A DNA stretch of 64,000 bases from NCBI GenBank assembly GCA_037176885.1, contig JAWWNJ010000001.1, forward strand, positions 3,782,001-3,846,000, in the 5' to 3' direction. The position numbers and the translations under genes are program-made. Positions within the stretch are counted from its first letter, which is position 1. Each line of letters starts with the position of its first letter. Below the pieces are notes generated by a model. The model did not search any database. It had not been told where the DNA came from and saw nothing but the letters and a program-made list of their open reading frames with translations. Below are positions 23,217-34,356 of the stretch, piece by piece. The stretch is from Favolaschia claudopus. Lineage: Eukaryota; Basidiomycota; Agaricomycetes; Agaricales; Mycenaceae.

Positions 23217-24480
23217 ATGGCCGTTATACCTCCCGATGGACTGAACGCTTCCTCGTTGATTGCTGCCAAGGGTGCGGAACTGAAGTTCTGGATCATCAAA
23301 ACCAATGAATCTGCGGAGAAGAAGGTTCTCAATGTCAGCGGCACTGTGGAGACTTTACGCTCGAATCTTGCTGCTTATTACGGTTTTGATCTTACCATCA
23401 ACCCGCGCGTTGAAACAATAAATGTTCCGACTGTTGACGAATCGATACGCGACCGGCAATGGGCCGATTTGGTAACTCTCGGTGTCGAATGGAAAGAGAC
23501 TATAAAGGCCGGAAAGCGATTCAAACTGCTAGAGCCTGTTCTCGACAGTGAGTGAATCTGCTGGTCTTCATTTATTTACAACTAGATGTAAATTAAATCT
23601 TGAACAGCTTCGAAGCATTCAGTGGAATCAATCTTATCTATGGATCAGGATCAGCCCAATCTATTAAATGAGGAAACAGTTGTGCATGCATCCCCCATTT
23701 CGGTAAGTCTCAAACTACTGAGGAAGGCATTTTTCTTTGTTGATTGCTATCCAGTTAAATCCCACCTCAGCCAGTCTAGGCTCCGTCGCTAATCACTCAG
23801 AACCGGGTCTCCGTACTTCCACAAGTCTCAGCGTGCATAACATGACCCCCTCGTCTGAAATCCTCTCAACAAAACCCACACAATCCACCTCCGTATCTAT
23901 GTCCTCTTCAGCCCCTTCCAAACAAAACACTAGTGCGGTTCAACGCGAAGCCAGCATTTTAGACGACATATCAACTGTGATAGCCGGGCTCCAGAGATGC
24001 GAGGGTCTCCGTCAGGTCATCGAGCAGATTGAGTTGGGACAGGTGCAATCAATTCGGGATCGTTATGGGCCTTCCGAGCCGGGACGACGCGGCACGGCCC
24101 ATCCTTCATGGCCAAAATACTCGAATCTTGTGTCAAAACGGGAGCGCATACACCGCGTGCTCACGCAGGACTTTGCGGGGGATAAGGATAGGTTCTTCAA
24201 TTTTTTCACAGTTTCGGCCTCTTCGAGCAAAAAACGGAAACGCCAAACCGAGCCGTCGGCACCGACTGAACATTTCCGTTCATTTCGTAAAATTGTCGAG
24301 GCAATTCCGTGGTGCGAGAATGATATCTCAGTCGAGCGGCAGAATGCGGAATATTTTGATAGCACCGGGGAATTCAGCAAGGTGGAGTGGGGCAACCGAT
24401 GGGGTTCAAGGAATTCTTGGGAAATCTGGCGCGAGTTAGGCAAAGAACGGTACGACAAGAAGGGCGAGAGCAAGGATTGA
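23217..24480 (+). CDS. Accessory gene of the element, copy 1 (383 aa, unknown)
   Basis: Three exons, 23217-23547, 23608-23702 and 23755-24480, all in frame with gt/ag borders. Residues 1-110 include ELKFWIIKTNESAEKK and VSGTVETLRSNLAAYYG; the second segment resembles the last helix of a SAP DNA-binding motif, but this is a weak likeness. A Ser/Thr-rich linker follows, then LDDISTVIAGLQRCEGLRQV, a basic nuclear signal KKRKR (about 301-305) and an aromatic C-terminus (WCENDISVERQNAEYF, NRWGSRNSWEIW). I do not know the family. It is convergent with the recombinase gene, and its being the only other multi-exon gene in the unit suggests a role in transposition or in controlling it. Confidence 0.7.
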
Positions 24481-24514
24481 TTGGCATTTGCATAGTACAC
24501 ATGTAATTTCACGT

Positions 24515-26143
24515 CTAATAATTTCTATCATAATCATGCATGTATTCATGATTATCGTTAGGTGAATAGAAATATCGAAACATAGTTACGGCCTCAACTT
24601 GTGACCAGCCACCCCATGCAGCAACCATATCGGCTGACCACCGTTTGACCTTGATGCGATACTGGCACCCTCCACGGCGGAACGAATGAGTGCCGTAGAG
24701 CGCCCAAGATGCATAGCCCAGTCCTTGTAAGTCACGCGAAAGTGAACGGCTTAGAACACTGGCCGTCTGAGATGAATGAGTGGCGGAAATTAAGCACAGG
24801 AGAATCTAGACTTGCCAGCGGTTGGCTTTGCATTACAGCACCTTGCGCTGTCACATGCAAGAAAAGCGGCCCACTTTTTCTGATTTCTGGACCGTATAAA
24901 GATGCCAGAAGAATGAAAGCCCGAACCGGGCATATCACTGGGTCGCTATCATTCGCGTGCAGCCTCCACGAGTGAAGGAGTCCAGTTTGATTTTGTTTTC
25001 GTGTGTTCAAACTTATATCGACAAATTTCCCTGTAACAATCATTTCAACAACGGTTGTTTCAACTTTATCTAACCACTTACTTTCCCCGGGAATCTTTTC
25101 AAAATTTTCAAACCTGAGCTTGATGACCTCGTCGATTCGAAGCAGCATTAGCCAGGCGAGAAGATATGCGGTCTGGAATGATTAAAAAATTGACATAACA
25201 ATCCAAGATATCAAAATAGAACCTCACATATCGAATTATCCCTCCGCGCTTCTGAGCAAGAGTGAGAGTTGAATCCAGGCAATAATTATGAAGGCGGTGA
25301 ATGTCTTCCAAAGCCAGAGCTCGCGCAGATGATGAGACCTCGCCTGATTTTGCTTTTGTCTTCTCCAGACCGACCATAAACTGGGAAACCTGACGGGAAC
25401 GAGTTGGAAGTCCTCGCCTACGTGCAGGTTGCAGATAAATGAATTAGCGGCAAGCTTACAGCAATATAGTGCGATATACCATGTGTTGGACACCGAGTCG
25501 AGGCGCCATTCAGTCAGACTTTCATTCGGGCGAATGTTTTTATACCACATTGTGAGTGCTGCACGTGTTGAGACAGCGGTAGAGTACTGGCAATTTATAC
25601 ATTAGCAACTATGTATCAGATGTATCCGTGAATTGAACTGACCTTTCTCCCCTCAAAACCTTGTTCAACGGGACCACATTTCTGGGTGATAAATGCTGTG
25701 ATGTCGTGCGGAGTTTTGTCGTCGACACGTTGTGCATCCCATTTTTTATTGCGTCGTAAATGAAAGGTAATGTAGTGTTTAATGATGCTATCAACCGGGA
25801 TTGAGAAAACTTGGATGGCAGTCAATTTAAGAAATCATACCGTAGGTGTCCATCACGCGTTCCATCCGTGATGCTTGCCTTGGTCATTTTTGCTGCATAT
25901 CTAGCTGCATCATCGTCGACTTGGTCTTCCGGAAACTCGTCTAAGTGCTGGGAAATAAGATCTTTGACATGGAGCAGCAAGGAGTCTGCATCCTCGAGGT
26001 CAAGGAGACAAAGCTCCTCTTCAACCTTTCATAGAAATTCAGCAAGTAATAACTGCAAGGTAATTCCGAAAGAGAGTGTTTACCTCTTCGTCTGTAGGTG
26101 CCGATTTTTCCTGAACTGCTGGCGGAGCCTTCGTTGACGACAT
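24515..26143 (-). CDS. Tyrosine recombinase of the element, copy 1 (431 aa)
   Basis: Cuts and rejoins DNA through a covalent tyrosine link; expected to excise, circularise and integrate the element. Seven exons (minus): 26143-26084, 26025-25841, 25787-25643, 25586-25480, 25417-25228, 25172-24816 and 24766-24515; total 1,296 nt, all in frame. Start MSSTKAPPAVQEKS. Residues about 70-210 form the core-binding helical domain (HYITFHLRRNKKW, KYSTAVSTRAALTMWYKN after splicing). Catalytic residues: Arg241 in LLAWLMLLRIDEVIKLRF, His375 and Arg378 in YGTHSFRRGGCQYRIK, Trp402 in AAWGGWS at the H/W position, and Tyr413 in TMFRYFYS. The last intron uses a GC donor (gcaagt). No GCR1-type C-terminal domain of classical Cryptons is visible. 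Confidence 0.9.
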
Positions 26144-26519
26144 TGTGGTTGATGGTCAAAAAAGGTGAGACTTCAGAAACAGGAGAAAAAAGTGTCTTAG
26201 GAAGGGAAAGCTTACCTTGTACACGCGTTTTCAACGCGTCAGGACCTTCCCGTGACCGTGTCAAGCCTCGACTTCTACCACGTAAATTGGCGCCTTCCGG
26301 TGGCGGCAGGCTATTAACAACTGAGCAGATCTAGCACCTAGATTATATGGGAGTGAACATTTTCAGTGACTACAGACACTCACAGTGAATATCTTAGATA
26401 GTCGGGTCAAGTAGTCCTGATACTGCTGATGCTGATTCCAGAGTTATCCCAGTACGATCGAAGAAGAGGAAGGCGTGTTTTGGACGTGCCGAAATGAAAC
26501 TGAAATTCCGAGGGCTAAA

Positions 26520-27105
26520 GCACGACGGCTGAGGGACGGCAAGACAAGAAGAAGTAGCACAAAATAAACACAGCTTAGAAATATGCGTGCCGATTGGGTG
26601 CGGCCTCGACAGCGATTTTCGGGGCAAGCTGGCTGCTCGCCTGGACTGTTTGACACGACGATAGGAACTACTCAAATCAGAATTTTGCGTTCAGCGCTAC
26701 GCGCCGGTATCACATAAGAAGCAAGAGAGGTAAGGTAATCAAAGACGCACCGAAATTCTTTTCGGTGCTATGCGCCGTGAATATCGAGCCGTACGATGGC
26801 GGCAAAGTTTAAGTCCGAGATGGAGGAGTGCCGAGGGTAGGCAGAAGAAGCAGCACAAGGTAAACACGGCGTAGAATCACGCGCGCCGACGGAGTGCAGC
26901 TTCGGACAACCTCCCTCGGAATGAAAATCAATCCAAATAATTTCTCTCGGCGCCTCACGCGCCCAGAAGTGACGCGTGAATTAGTGAGCACTTGAATGAT
27001 TCTAGTGAAGCCCGACAGAACAATGTTTAGCTTGGATGTGACATCTCGAGGAACTGAAGATAGCCTACCATAAAAATTTGCGTGCGGCGCTACGCGCCGG
27101 TAGTT
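26520..27105. repeat. Diverged internal direct repeat of the element
   Basis: Two imperfect copies about 300 bp apart. Shared blocks: an A/G-rich run ending agcacaa(a/g)(g/a)taaacac(a/g)gcgtag, then a (g/c)cgccgA..G(g/a)GTGC block, and finally an identical GCGCTACGCGCCGGTA. In copy 1 the first block reads cacagcTtag where copies 2 and 3 keep G, as does the second block. Confidence 0.6.
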
Positions 27106-27493
27106 GCTCTATCTTATCTTGTGCTGTCTTCGTCAACATTTACTGTATAACATAGTCTGAAGTCAGTGCAATGAACAGTAGAGTGAAGGAAAAACAATAG
27201 ATATTAGATCCGCCGAAAGAAAGAAATTTCTTCCCAACGCGACGCGTCGGAAATGGGACGGATACCGTTACGTCGGTGAGCTGCTGTGCCAAGTCCAGCG
27301 GACCGAGCAAAGGCGGGGATGAGGCGGGCCGAAGTGTCGATGTTGCCATGCACAGCGCGGACATCGTTGGGGAGTTCGCGAAGTCGAAGTCTTCTCTTCG
27401 CGACGTCGGCGGTAAGAGCGGCCGTGGACGGTGGGGAACACTTGTCTACGGCCGCGGTAAGGTTACTGGATCTAATCTACTGACCGTTATCTT

Positions 27494-27538
27494 GCGTGCC
27501 CCATGGTAAGTATAGGCTTAAATATTCATGGGGCACGC
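27494..27538. repeat. Inverted repeat GCGTGCCCCATG...CATGGGGCACGC
   Basis: Two 12-bp arms separated by 21 nt. Together with the palindrome at 22818 this places the same half-site near both ends of the unit. It could be a protein-binding site or a hairpin used in replication of the circle; neither is shown. Confidence 0.65.
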
Positions 27539-28030
27539 TAGGGCTGGGTGGTCCCTTGCAGTTTTGCGTGCCCCATGGGCGCGCAAGTGCCAATTTCTTG
27601 TGTGGGGTACGCAGGTAACGCGGTCCGGCGGCCCTAACTCGAGCGAACCCGTCCGTAGTGCGCGGTTGAGGTAAAAGAACGTCGCGTTGTATCGTACTCA
27701 GAAAACTTGTGTATAGCAGCCTTAGATCTCAAAGATTTTTGCATGGTTGAAAAGCATAGAGTCGTAGCTTGCTATCAGTACCGGAATCTTCCCTAGAGGT
27801 GCAGAAACACAAGAGATATGGACCGTCGTATGTTGGCAAGAAGGAGACTTCTGTCACACGTGTCTGGGGGCTTCGGCCGAAAACAGTGCGATGACAGGAC
27901 ATCTATGTGTCAACGTATCCCGGGTCTATCTAAGGGTTGCTTATCGGGCTTCATCGGTGTTATCTTCAGTAGGATCAAACGGGCCCCGCAGCCATCTGTC
28001 AATCAGCACGGGTGCAGACCTATGTACATA

Positions 28031-28090
28031 GGCATCCACAGACATGGTTAATGAGCCCATCTGGGCTCATGTACTATGTCTGTGGATGCC
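28031..28090. other. Element junction 1/2, putative recombinase core site
   Basis: The right inverted repeat of copy 1 (28031-28058) and the left one of copy 2 (from 28063) face each other. The centre reads GAGCCCATCTGGGCTC (28053-28068): 6-bp perfect inverted arms around ATCT. This is the architecture of tyrosine-recombinase core sites, and is what a circle joint would look like. Confidence 0.75.
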
Positions 28091-29482
28091 ACGGAAAAAT
28101 CGTGTTTTTTCAAAACGAAAAAAGGGAAAAATGAGAGAAAAAAGGGAGAGACTCACGGAATTATATGAAGCTCGTCTACCTCATCTGTACAGCTCAGAGC
28201 TTGTTATAACGCTGAAAACGACGATTTTTCGGTTTGATTTGCCTATCGAAGCCGACCGTTCCGTGGAAAATCCTCTGATTTCAAACCTATGTCTTTCGGA
28301 GATAAAGACATAGGACCAGCGAATGGTTTTCAAGATCTTTGTCTTTTCTCTCACGTCAACGCCGGCAACTCGGCGAAGGCGTTGCAAACTGAACCAAATG
28401 ACGCGACCGCGTCGCGTCTTTCTCGTTCTTCTGTCTAACCCTAGTTTCCGTTCGCCCTGGAGCTGAGAAAAGACAAGTCTCACTGTTTCACGGGCCAATT
28501 TCATGTGCCAAAATCTACCGATACCCGCTAATTTGCCTCATCCACAACTCCCATTTGGCTTGAAAACCACCCTCAAGACCAAGTTCCATTCCAGAAAAAA
28601 TCCGCGCTCCGCGCGATTCACTATTCTCCTGTGCACACCTCAACTCGATTGGATTTCCAATCATTTACTCTATTGTCCCGAATGAAGTTGATCATTTCTG
28701 AGATGTTCATTTCCTCTATGGTTGAAGGATCGAAGAGGTGGTGTCCCGTGGCTCGGCAGAGGAGCAGAACTGCACTGGACACATTAACTGAATTCCCATG
28801 CATCTGTATTTTGTAATTGTAGGCAACAAATGGCTTCGAGAGCCTATGCATCATCAAAAACAAGTCCAGTACATCTAGAATTGAACCAAAATTTCTTCTC
28901 AAGGCCACTACTAGTAGGCAGGAATGTCACTTATGTACACCAAGAGTACTTCTCAGGTGAGATAGAGCTTTCAAGTCAGCGCCCGGCGCGCGATTCAACT
29001 TTTTCCGTAGTTGCTCGACTGTTCGGGCTTTGTAGTCGTGGGGCACGTTACGTTTGGCCCTGACAGGTCACGTGCTGATGCCTTGCGTGCCCCGGGGCAC
29101 GCAATCATCAGCTCTGCGATCGGCCCTCCGGCCACCCTTCCCCTGTAGTTGCTGTGTGACATAGAGACGATCGAGTATTTATTCGGTGAAATCAAAACAC
29201 AAACTTGGACCTACAAAATACAGTGAACCACTGAATTTTCGATGGGACACGGCTTGTCGCGGCCTTTCGGCGGCCCAAGAAGGCGAAGAAGCGATCACTG
29301 CCACTGATTGACACTTCACGTCAAGTTCTTCATGGTTTTCCAGCGCGTCTGCATCGTGCCCGACGCGTTTTGACGCGTTAGAAGCGCGTCAACGTGTCCG
29401 CGAGGCTGTGATTGTTACGTGTTTGAGATGTGAGTCAGGAGAAATTTTCTCTTTGCTTCTTCGCTCGCTGATTTCTCTCGAA

Positions 29483-30746
29483 ATGGCCGTTATACCTCCC
29501 GATGGACTGAACGCTTCCTCGTTGATTGCTGCCAAGGGTGCGGAACTGAAGTTCTGGATCATCAAAACCAATGAATCTGCGGAGAAGAAGGTTCTCAATG
29601 TCAGCGGCACTGTGGAGACTTTACGCTCGAATCTTGCTGCTTATTACGGTTTTGATCTTACCATCAACCCGCGCGTTGAAACAATAAATGTTCCGACTGT
29701 TGACGAATCGATACGCGACCGGCAATGGGCCGATTTGGTAACTCTCGGTGTCGAATGGAAAGAGACTATAAAGGCCGGAAAGCGATTCAAACTGCTAGAG
29801 CCTGTTCTCGACAGTGAGTGAATCTGCTGGTCTTCATTTATTTACAACTAGATGTAAATTAAATCTTGAACAGCTTCGAAGCATTCAGTGGAATCAATCT
29901 TATCTATGGATCAGGATCAGCCCAATCTATTAAATGAGGAAACAGTTGTGCATGCATCCCCCATTTCGGTAAGTCTCAAACTACTGAGGAAGGCATTTTT
30001 CTTTGTTGATTGCTATCCAGTTAAATCCCACCTCAGCCAGTCTAGGCTCCGTCGCTAATCACTCAGAACCGGGTCTCCGTACTTCCACAAGTCTCAGCGT
30101 GCATAACATGACCCCCTCGTCTGAAATCCTCTCAACAAAACCCACACAATCCACCTCCGTATCTATGTCCTCTTCAGCCCCTTCCAAACAAAACACTAGT
30201 GCGGTTCAACGCGAAGCCAGCATTTTAGACGACATATCAACTGTGATAGCCGGGCTCCAGAGATGCGAGGGTCTCCGTCAGGTCATCGAGCAGATTGAGT
30301 TGGGACAGGTGCAATCAATTCGGGATCGTTATGGGCCTTCCGAGCCGGGACGACGCGGCACGGCCCATCCTTCATGGCCAAAATACTCGAATCTTGTGTC
30401 AAAACGGGAGCGCATACACCGCGTGCTCACGCAGGACTTTGCGGGGGATAAGGATAGGTTCTTCAATTTTTTCACAGTTTCGGCCTCTTCGAGCAAAAAA
30501 CGGAAACGCCAAACCGAGCCGTCGGCACCGACTGAACATTTCCGTTCATTTCGTAAAATTGTCGAGGCAATTCCGTGGTGCGAGAATGATATCTCAGTCG
30601 AGCGGCAGAATGCGGAATATTTTGATAGCACCGGGGAATTCAGCAAGGTGGAGTGGGGCAACCGATGGGGTTCAAGGAATTCTTGGGAAATCTGGCGCGA
30701 GTTAGGCAAAGAACGGTACGACAAGAAGGGCGAGAGCAAGGATTGA
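29483..30746 (+). CDS. Accessory gene of the element, copy 2
   Basis: Same three-exon structure and identical protein to the gene at 23217-24480 (exons shifted by 6266). No lesions. Confidence 0.7.
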
Positions 30747-30780
30747 TTGGCATTTGCATAGTACACATGTAATTTCACGT

Positions 30781-32409
30781 CTAATAATTTCTATCATAAT
30801 CATGCATGTATTCATGATTATCGTTAGGTGAATAGAAATATCGAAACATAGTTACGGCCTCAACTTGTGACCAGCCACCCCATGCAGCAACCATATCGGC
30901 TGACCACCGTTTGACCTTGATGCGATACTGGCACCCTCCACGGCGGAACGAATGAGTGCCGTAGAGCGCCCAAGATGCATAGCCCAGTCCTTGTAAGTCA
31001 CGCGAAAGTGAACGGCTTAGAACACTGGCCGTCTGAGATGAATGAGTGGCGGAAATTAAGCACAGGAGAATCTAGACTTGCCAGCGGTTGGCTTTGCATT
31101 ACAGCACCTTGCGCTGTCACATGCAAGAAAAGCGGCCCACTTTTTCTGATTTCTGGACCGTATAAAGATGCCAGAAGAATGAAAGCCCGAACCGGGCATA
31201 TCACTGGGTCGCTATCATTCGCGTGCAGCCTCCACGAGTGAAGGAGTCCAGTTTGATTTTGTTTTCGTGTGTTCAAACTTATATCGACAAATTTCCCTGT
31301 AACAATCATTTCAACAACGGTTGTTTCAACTTTATCTAACCACTTACTTTCCCCGGGAATCTTTTCAAAATTTTCAAACCTGAGCTTGATGACCTCGTCG
31401 ATTCGAAGCAGCATTAGCCAGGCGAGAAGATATGCGGTCTGGAATGATTAAAAAATTGACATAACAATCCAAGATATCAAAATAGAACCTCACATATCGA
31501 ATTATCCCTCCGCGCTTCTGAGCAAGAGTGAGAGTTGAATCCAGGCAATAATTATGAAGGCGGTGAATGTCTTCCAAAGCCAGAGCTCGCGCAGATGATG
31601 AGACCTCGCCTGATTTTGCTTTTGTCTTCTCCAGACCGACCATAAACTGGGAAACCTGACGGGAACGAGTTGGAAGTCCTCGCCTACGTGCAGGTTGCAG
31701 ATAAATGAATTAGCGGCAAGCTTACAGCAATATAGTGCGATATACCATGTGTTGGACACCGAGTCGAGGCGCCATTCAGTCAGACTTTCATTCGGGCGAA
31801 TGTTTTTATACCACATTGTGAGTGCTGCACGTGTTGAGACAGCGGTAGAGTACTGGCAATTTATACATTAGCAACTATGTATCAGATGTATCCGTGAATT
31901 GAACTGACCTTTCTCCCCTCAAAACCTTGTTCAACGGGACCACATTTCTGGGTGATAAATGCTGTGATGTCGTGCGGAGTTTTGTCGTCGACACGTTGTG
32001 CATCCCATTTTTTATTGCGTCGTAAATGAAAGGTAATGTAGTGTTTAATGATGCTATCAACCGGGATTGAGAAAACTTGGATGGCAGTCAATTTAAGAAA
32101 TCATACCGTAGGTGTCCATCACGCGTTCCATCCGTGATGCTTGCCTTGGTCATTTTTGCTGCATATCTAGCTGCATCATCGTCGACTTGGTCTTCCGGAA
32201 ACTCGTCTAAGTGCTGGGAAATAAGATCTTCGACATGGAGCAGCAAGGAGTCTGCATCCTCGAGGTCAAGGAGACAAAGCTCCTCTTCAACCTTTCATAG
32301 AAATTCAGCAAGTAATAACTGCAAGGTAATTCCGAAAGAGAGTGTTTACCTCTTCGTCTGTAGGTGCCGATTTTTCCTGAACTGCTGGCGGAGCCTTCGT
32401 TGACGACAT
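30781..32409 (-). CDS. Tyrosine recombinase of the element, copy 2
   Basis: Seven exons as in copy 1, shifted by 6266. Catalytic Arg, His, Arg, Trp and Tyr are unchanged. It differs only by Lys41Glu in the N-terminal region, outside the catalytic domain, so it should be active if copy 1 is. Confidence 0.9.
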
Positions 32410-34296
32410 TGTGGTTGATGGTCAAAAAAGGTGAGACTTCAGAAACAGGAGAAAAAAGTGTCTTAGGAAGGGAAAGCTTACCTTGTACACGCGTTTTCAA
32501 CGCGTCAGGACCTTCCCGTGACCGTGTCAAGCCTCGACTTCTACCACGTAAATTGGCGCCTTCCGGTGGCGGCAGGCTATTAACAACTGAGCAGATCTAG
32601 CACCTAGATTATATGGGAGTGAACATTTTCAGTGACTACAGACACTCACAGTGAATATCTTAGATAGTCGGGTCAAGTAGTCCTGATACTGCTGATGCTG
32701 ATTCCAGAGTTATCCCAGTACGATCGAAGAAGAGGAAGGCGTGTTTTGGACGTGCCGAAATGAAACTGAAATTCCGAGGGCTAAAGCACGACGGCTGAGG
32801 GACGGCAAGACAAGAAGAAGTAGCACAAAATAAACACAGCGTAGAAATATGCGTGCCGATTGGGTGCGGCCTCGACAGCGATTTTCGGGGCAAGCTGGCT
32901 GCTCGCCTGGACTGTTTGACACGACGATAGGAACTACTCAAATCAGAATTTTGCGTTCAGCGCTACGCGCCGGTATCACATAAGAAGCAAGAGAGGTAAG
33001 GTAATCAAAGACGCACCGAAATTCTTTTCGGTGCTATGCGCCGTGAATATCGAGCCGTACGATGGCGGCAAAGTTTAAGTCCGAGATGGAGGAGTGCCGA
33101 GGGTAGGCAGAAGAAGCAGCACAAGGTAAACACGGCGTAGAATCACGCGCGCCGACGGAGTGCAGCTTCGGACAACCTCCCTCGGAATGAAAATCAATCC
33201 AAATAATTTCTCTCGGCGCCTCACGCGCCCAGAAGTGACGCGTGAATTAGTGAGCACTTGAATGATTCTAGTGAAGCCCGACAGAACAATGTTTAGCTTG
33301 GATGTGACATCTCGAGGAACTGAAGATAGCCTACCATAAAAATTTGCGTGCGGCGCTACGCGCCGGTAGTTGCTCTATCTTATCTTGTGCTGTCTTCGTC
33401 AACATTTACTGTATAACATAGTCTGAAGTCAGTGCAATGAACAGTAGAGTGAAGGAAAAACAATAGATATTAGATCCGCCGAAAGAAAGAAATTTCTTCC
33501 CAACGCGACGCGTCGGAAATGGGACGGATACCGTTACGTCGGTGAGCTGCTGTGCCAAGTCCAGCGGACCGAGCAAAGGCGGGGATGAGGCGGGCCGAAG
33601 TGTCGATGTTGCCATGCACAGCGCGGACATCGTTGGGGAGTTCGCGAAGTCGAAGTCTTCTCTTCGCGACGTCGGCGGTAAGAGCGGCCGTGGACGGTGG
33701 GGAACACTTGTCTACGGCCGCGGTAAGGTTACTGGATCTAATCTACTGACCGTTATCTTGCGTGCCCCATGGTAAGTATAGGCTTAAATATTCATGGGGC
33801 ACGCTAGGGCTGGGTGGTCCCTTGCAGTTTTGCGTGCCCCATGGGCGCGCAAGTGCCAATTTCTTGTGTGGGGTACGCAGGTAACGCGGTCCGGCGGCCC
33901 TAACTCGAGCGAACCCGTCCGTAGTGCGCGGTTGAGGTAAAAGAACGTCGCGTTGTATCGTACTCAGAAAACTTGTGTATAGCAGCCTTAGATCTCAAAG
34001 ATTTTTGCATGGTTGAAAAGCATAGAGTCGTAGCTTGCTATCAGTACCGGAATCTTCCCTAGAGGTGCAGAAACACAAGAGATATGGACCGTCGTATGTT
34101 GGCAAGAAGGAGACTTCTGTCACACGTGTCTGGGGGCTTCGGCCGAAAACAGTGCGATGACAGGACATCTATGTGTCAACGTATCCCGGGTCTATCTAAG
34201 GGTTGCTTATCGGGCTTCATCGGTGTTATCTTCAGTAGGATCAAACGGGCCCCGCAGCCATCTGTCAATCAGCACGGGTGCAGACCTATGTACATA

Positions 34297-34356
34297 GGCA
34301 TCCACAGACATGGTTAATGAGCCCATCTGGGCTCATGTACTATGTCTGTGGATGCC
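34297..34356. other. Element junction 2/3, putative recombinase core site
   Basis: Identical to junction 1/2: GAGCCC at 34319-34324, ATCT at 34325-34328, GGGCTC at 34329-34334, within facing 27-28 bp inverted repeats. Confidence 0.75.

Larger units (their letters stand above)
26144..28030. other. Noncoding right third of the element
   Basis: 1.9 kb upstream of the recombinase start. It contains an ancient internal direct repeat (about 26520-26715 and 26820-27100) and many small palindromes, including ACGCGTTTTCAACGCGT near 26222, GCGCTACGCGCCGGTA at 26694 and 27086, and the GCGTGCCCCATG pair at 27494-27538. ORFs present on both strands are short and biased. The recombinase promoter must lie in the left part. 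Confidence 0.55.
21799..28058 (-). mobile_element. Element copy 1
   Basis: Left end inverted repeat 21799-21825; right end 28031-28058. Over 27 positions the two ends match at 24 when one is reverse-complemented, sharing GGCATCCACAGACAT at the inner side and ATGAGCC at the tip. It carries one recombinase gene (minus) and one accessory gene (plus), convergent with only 34 bp between their stops. Noncoding thirds on both sides are rich in small GC palindromes. No reverse transcriptase or DDE transposase is seen, so it is a DNA element of the tyrosine-recombinase (Crypton-like) class. Confidence 0.88.
28063..34324 (-). mobile_element. Element copy 2
   Basis: Same organisation as copy 1. Relative to copy 1 it has one extra C near 29142, G at 32841 and C at 32231. 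The latter changes residue 41 of the recombinase from Lys to Glu. Confidence 0.88.

Noticed and set aside
26394..26991. Two minus-strand ORFs with similar hydrophobic segments
   Set aside because: Their likeness comes from the internal DNA duplication and the frames are low in protein character.
28044..28313. ORF crossing the unit junction (89 aa)
   Set aside because: It exists only because two unit ends are joined; composition is Lys/Arg-rich and the first copy lacks this start.
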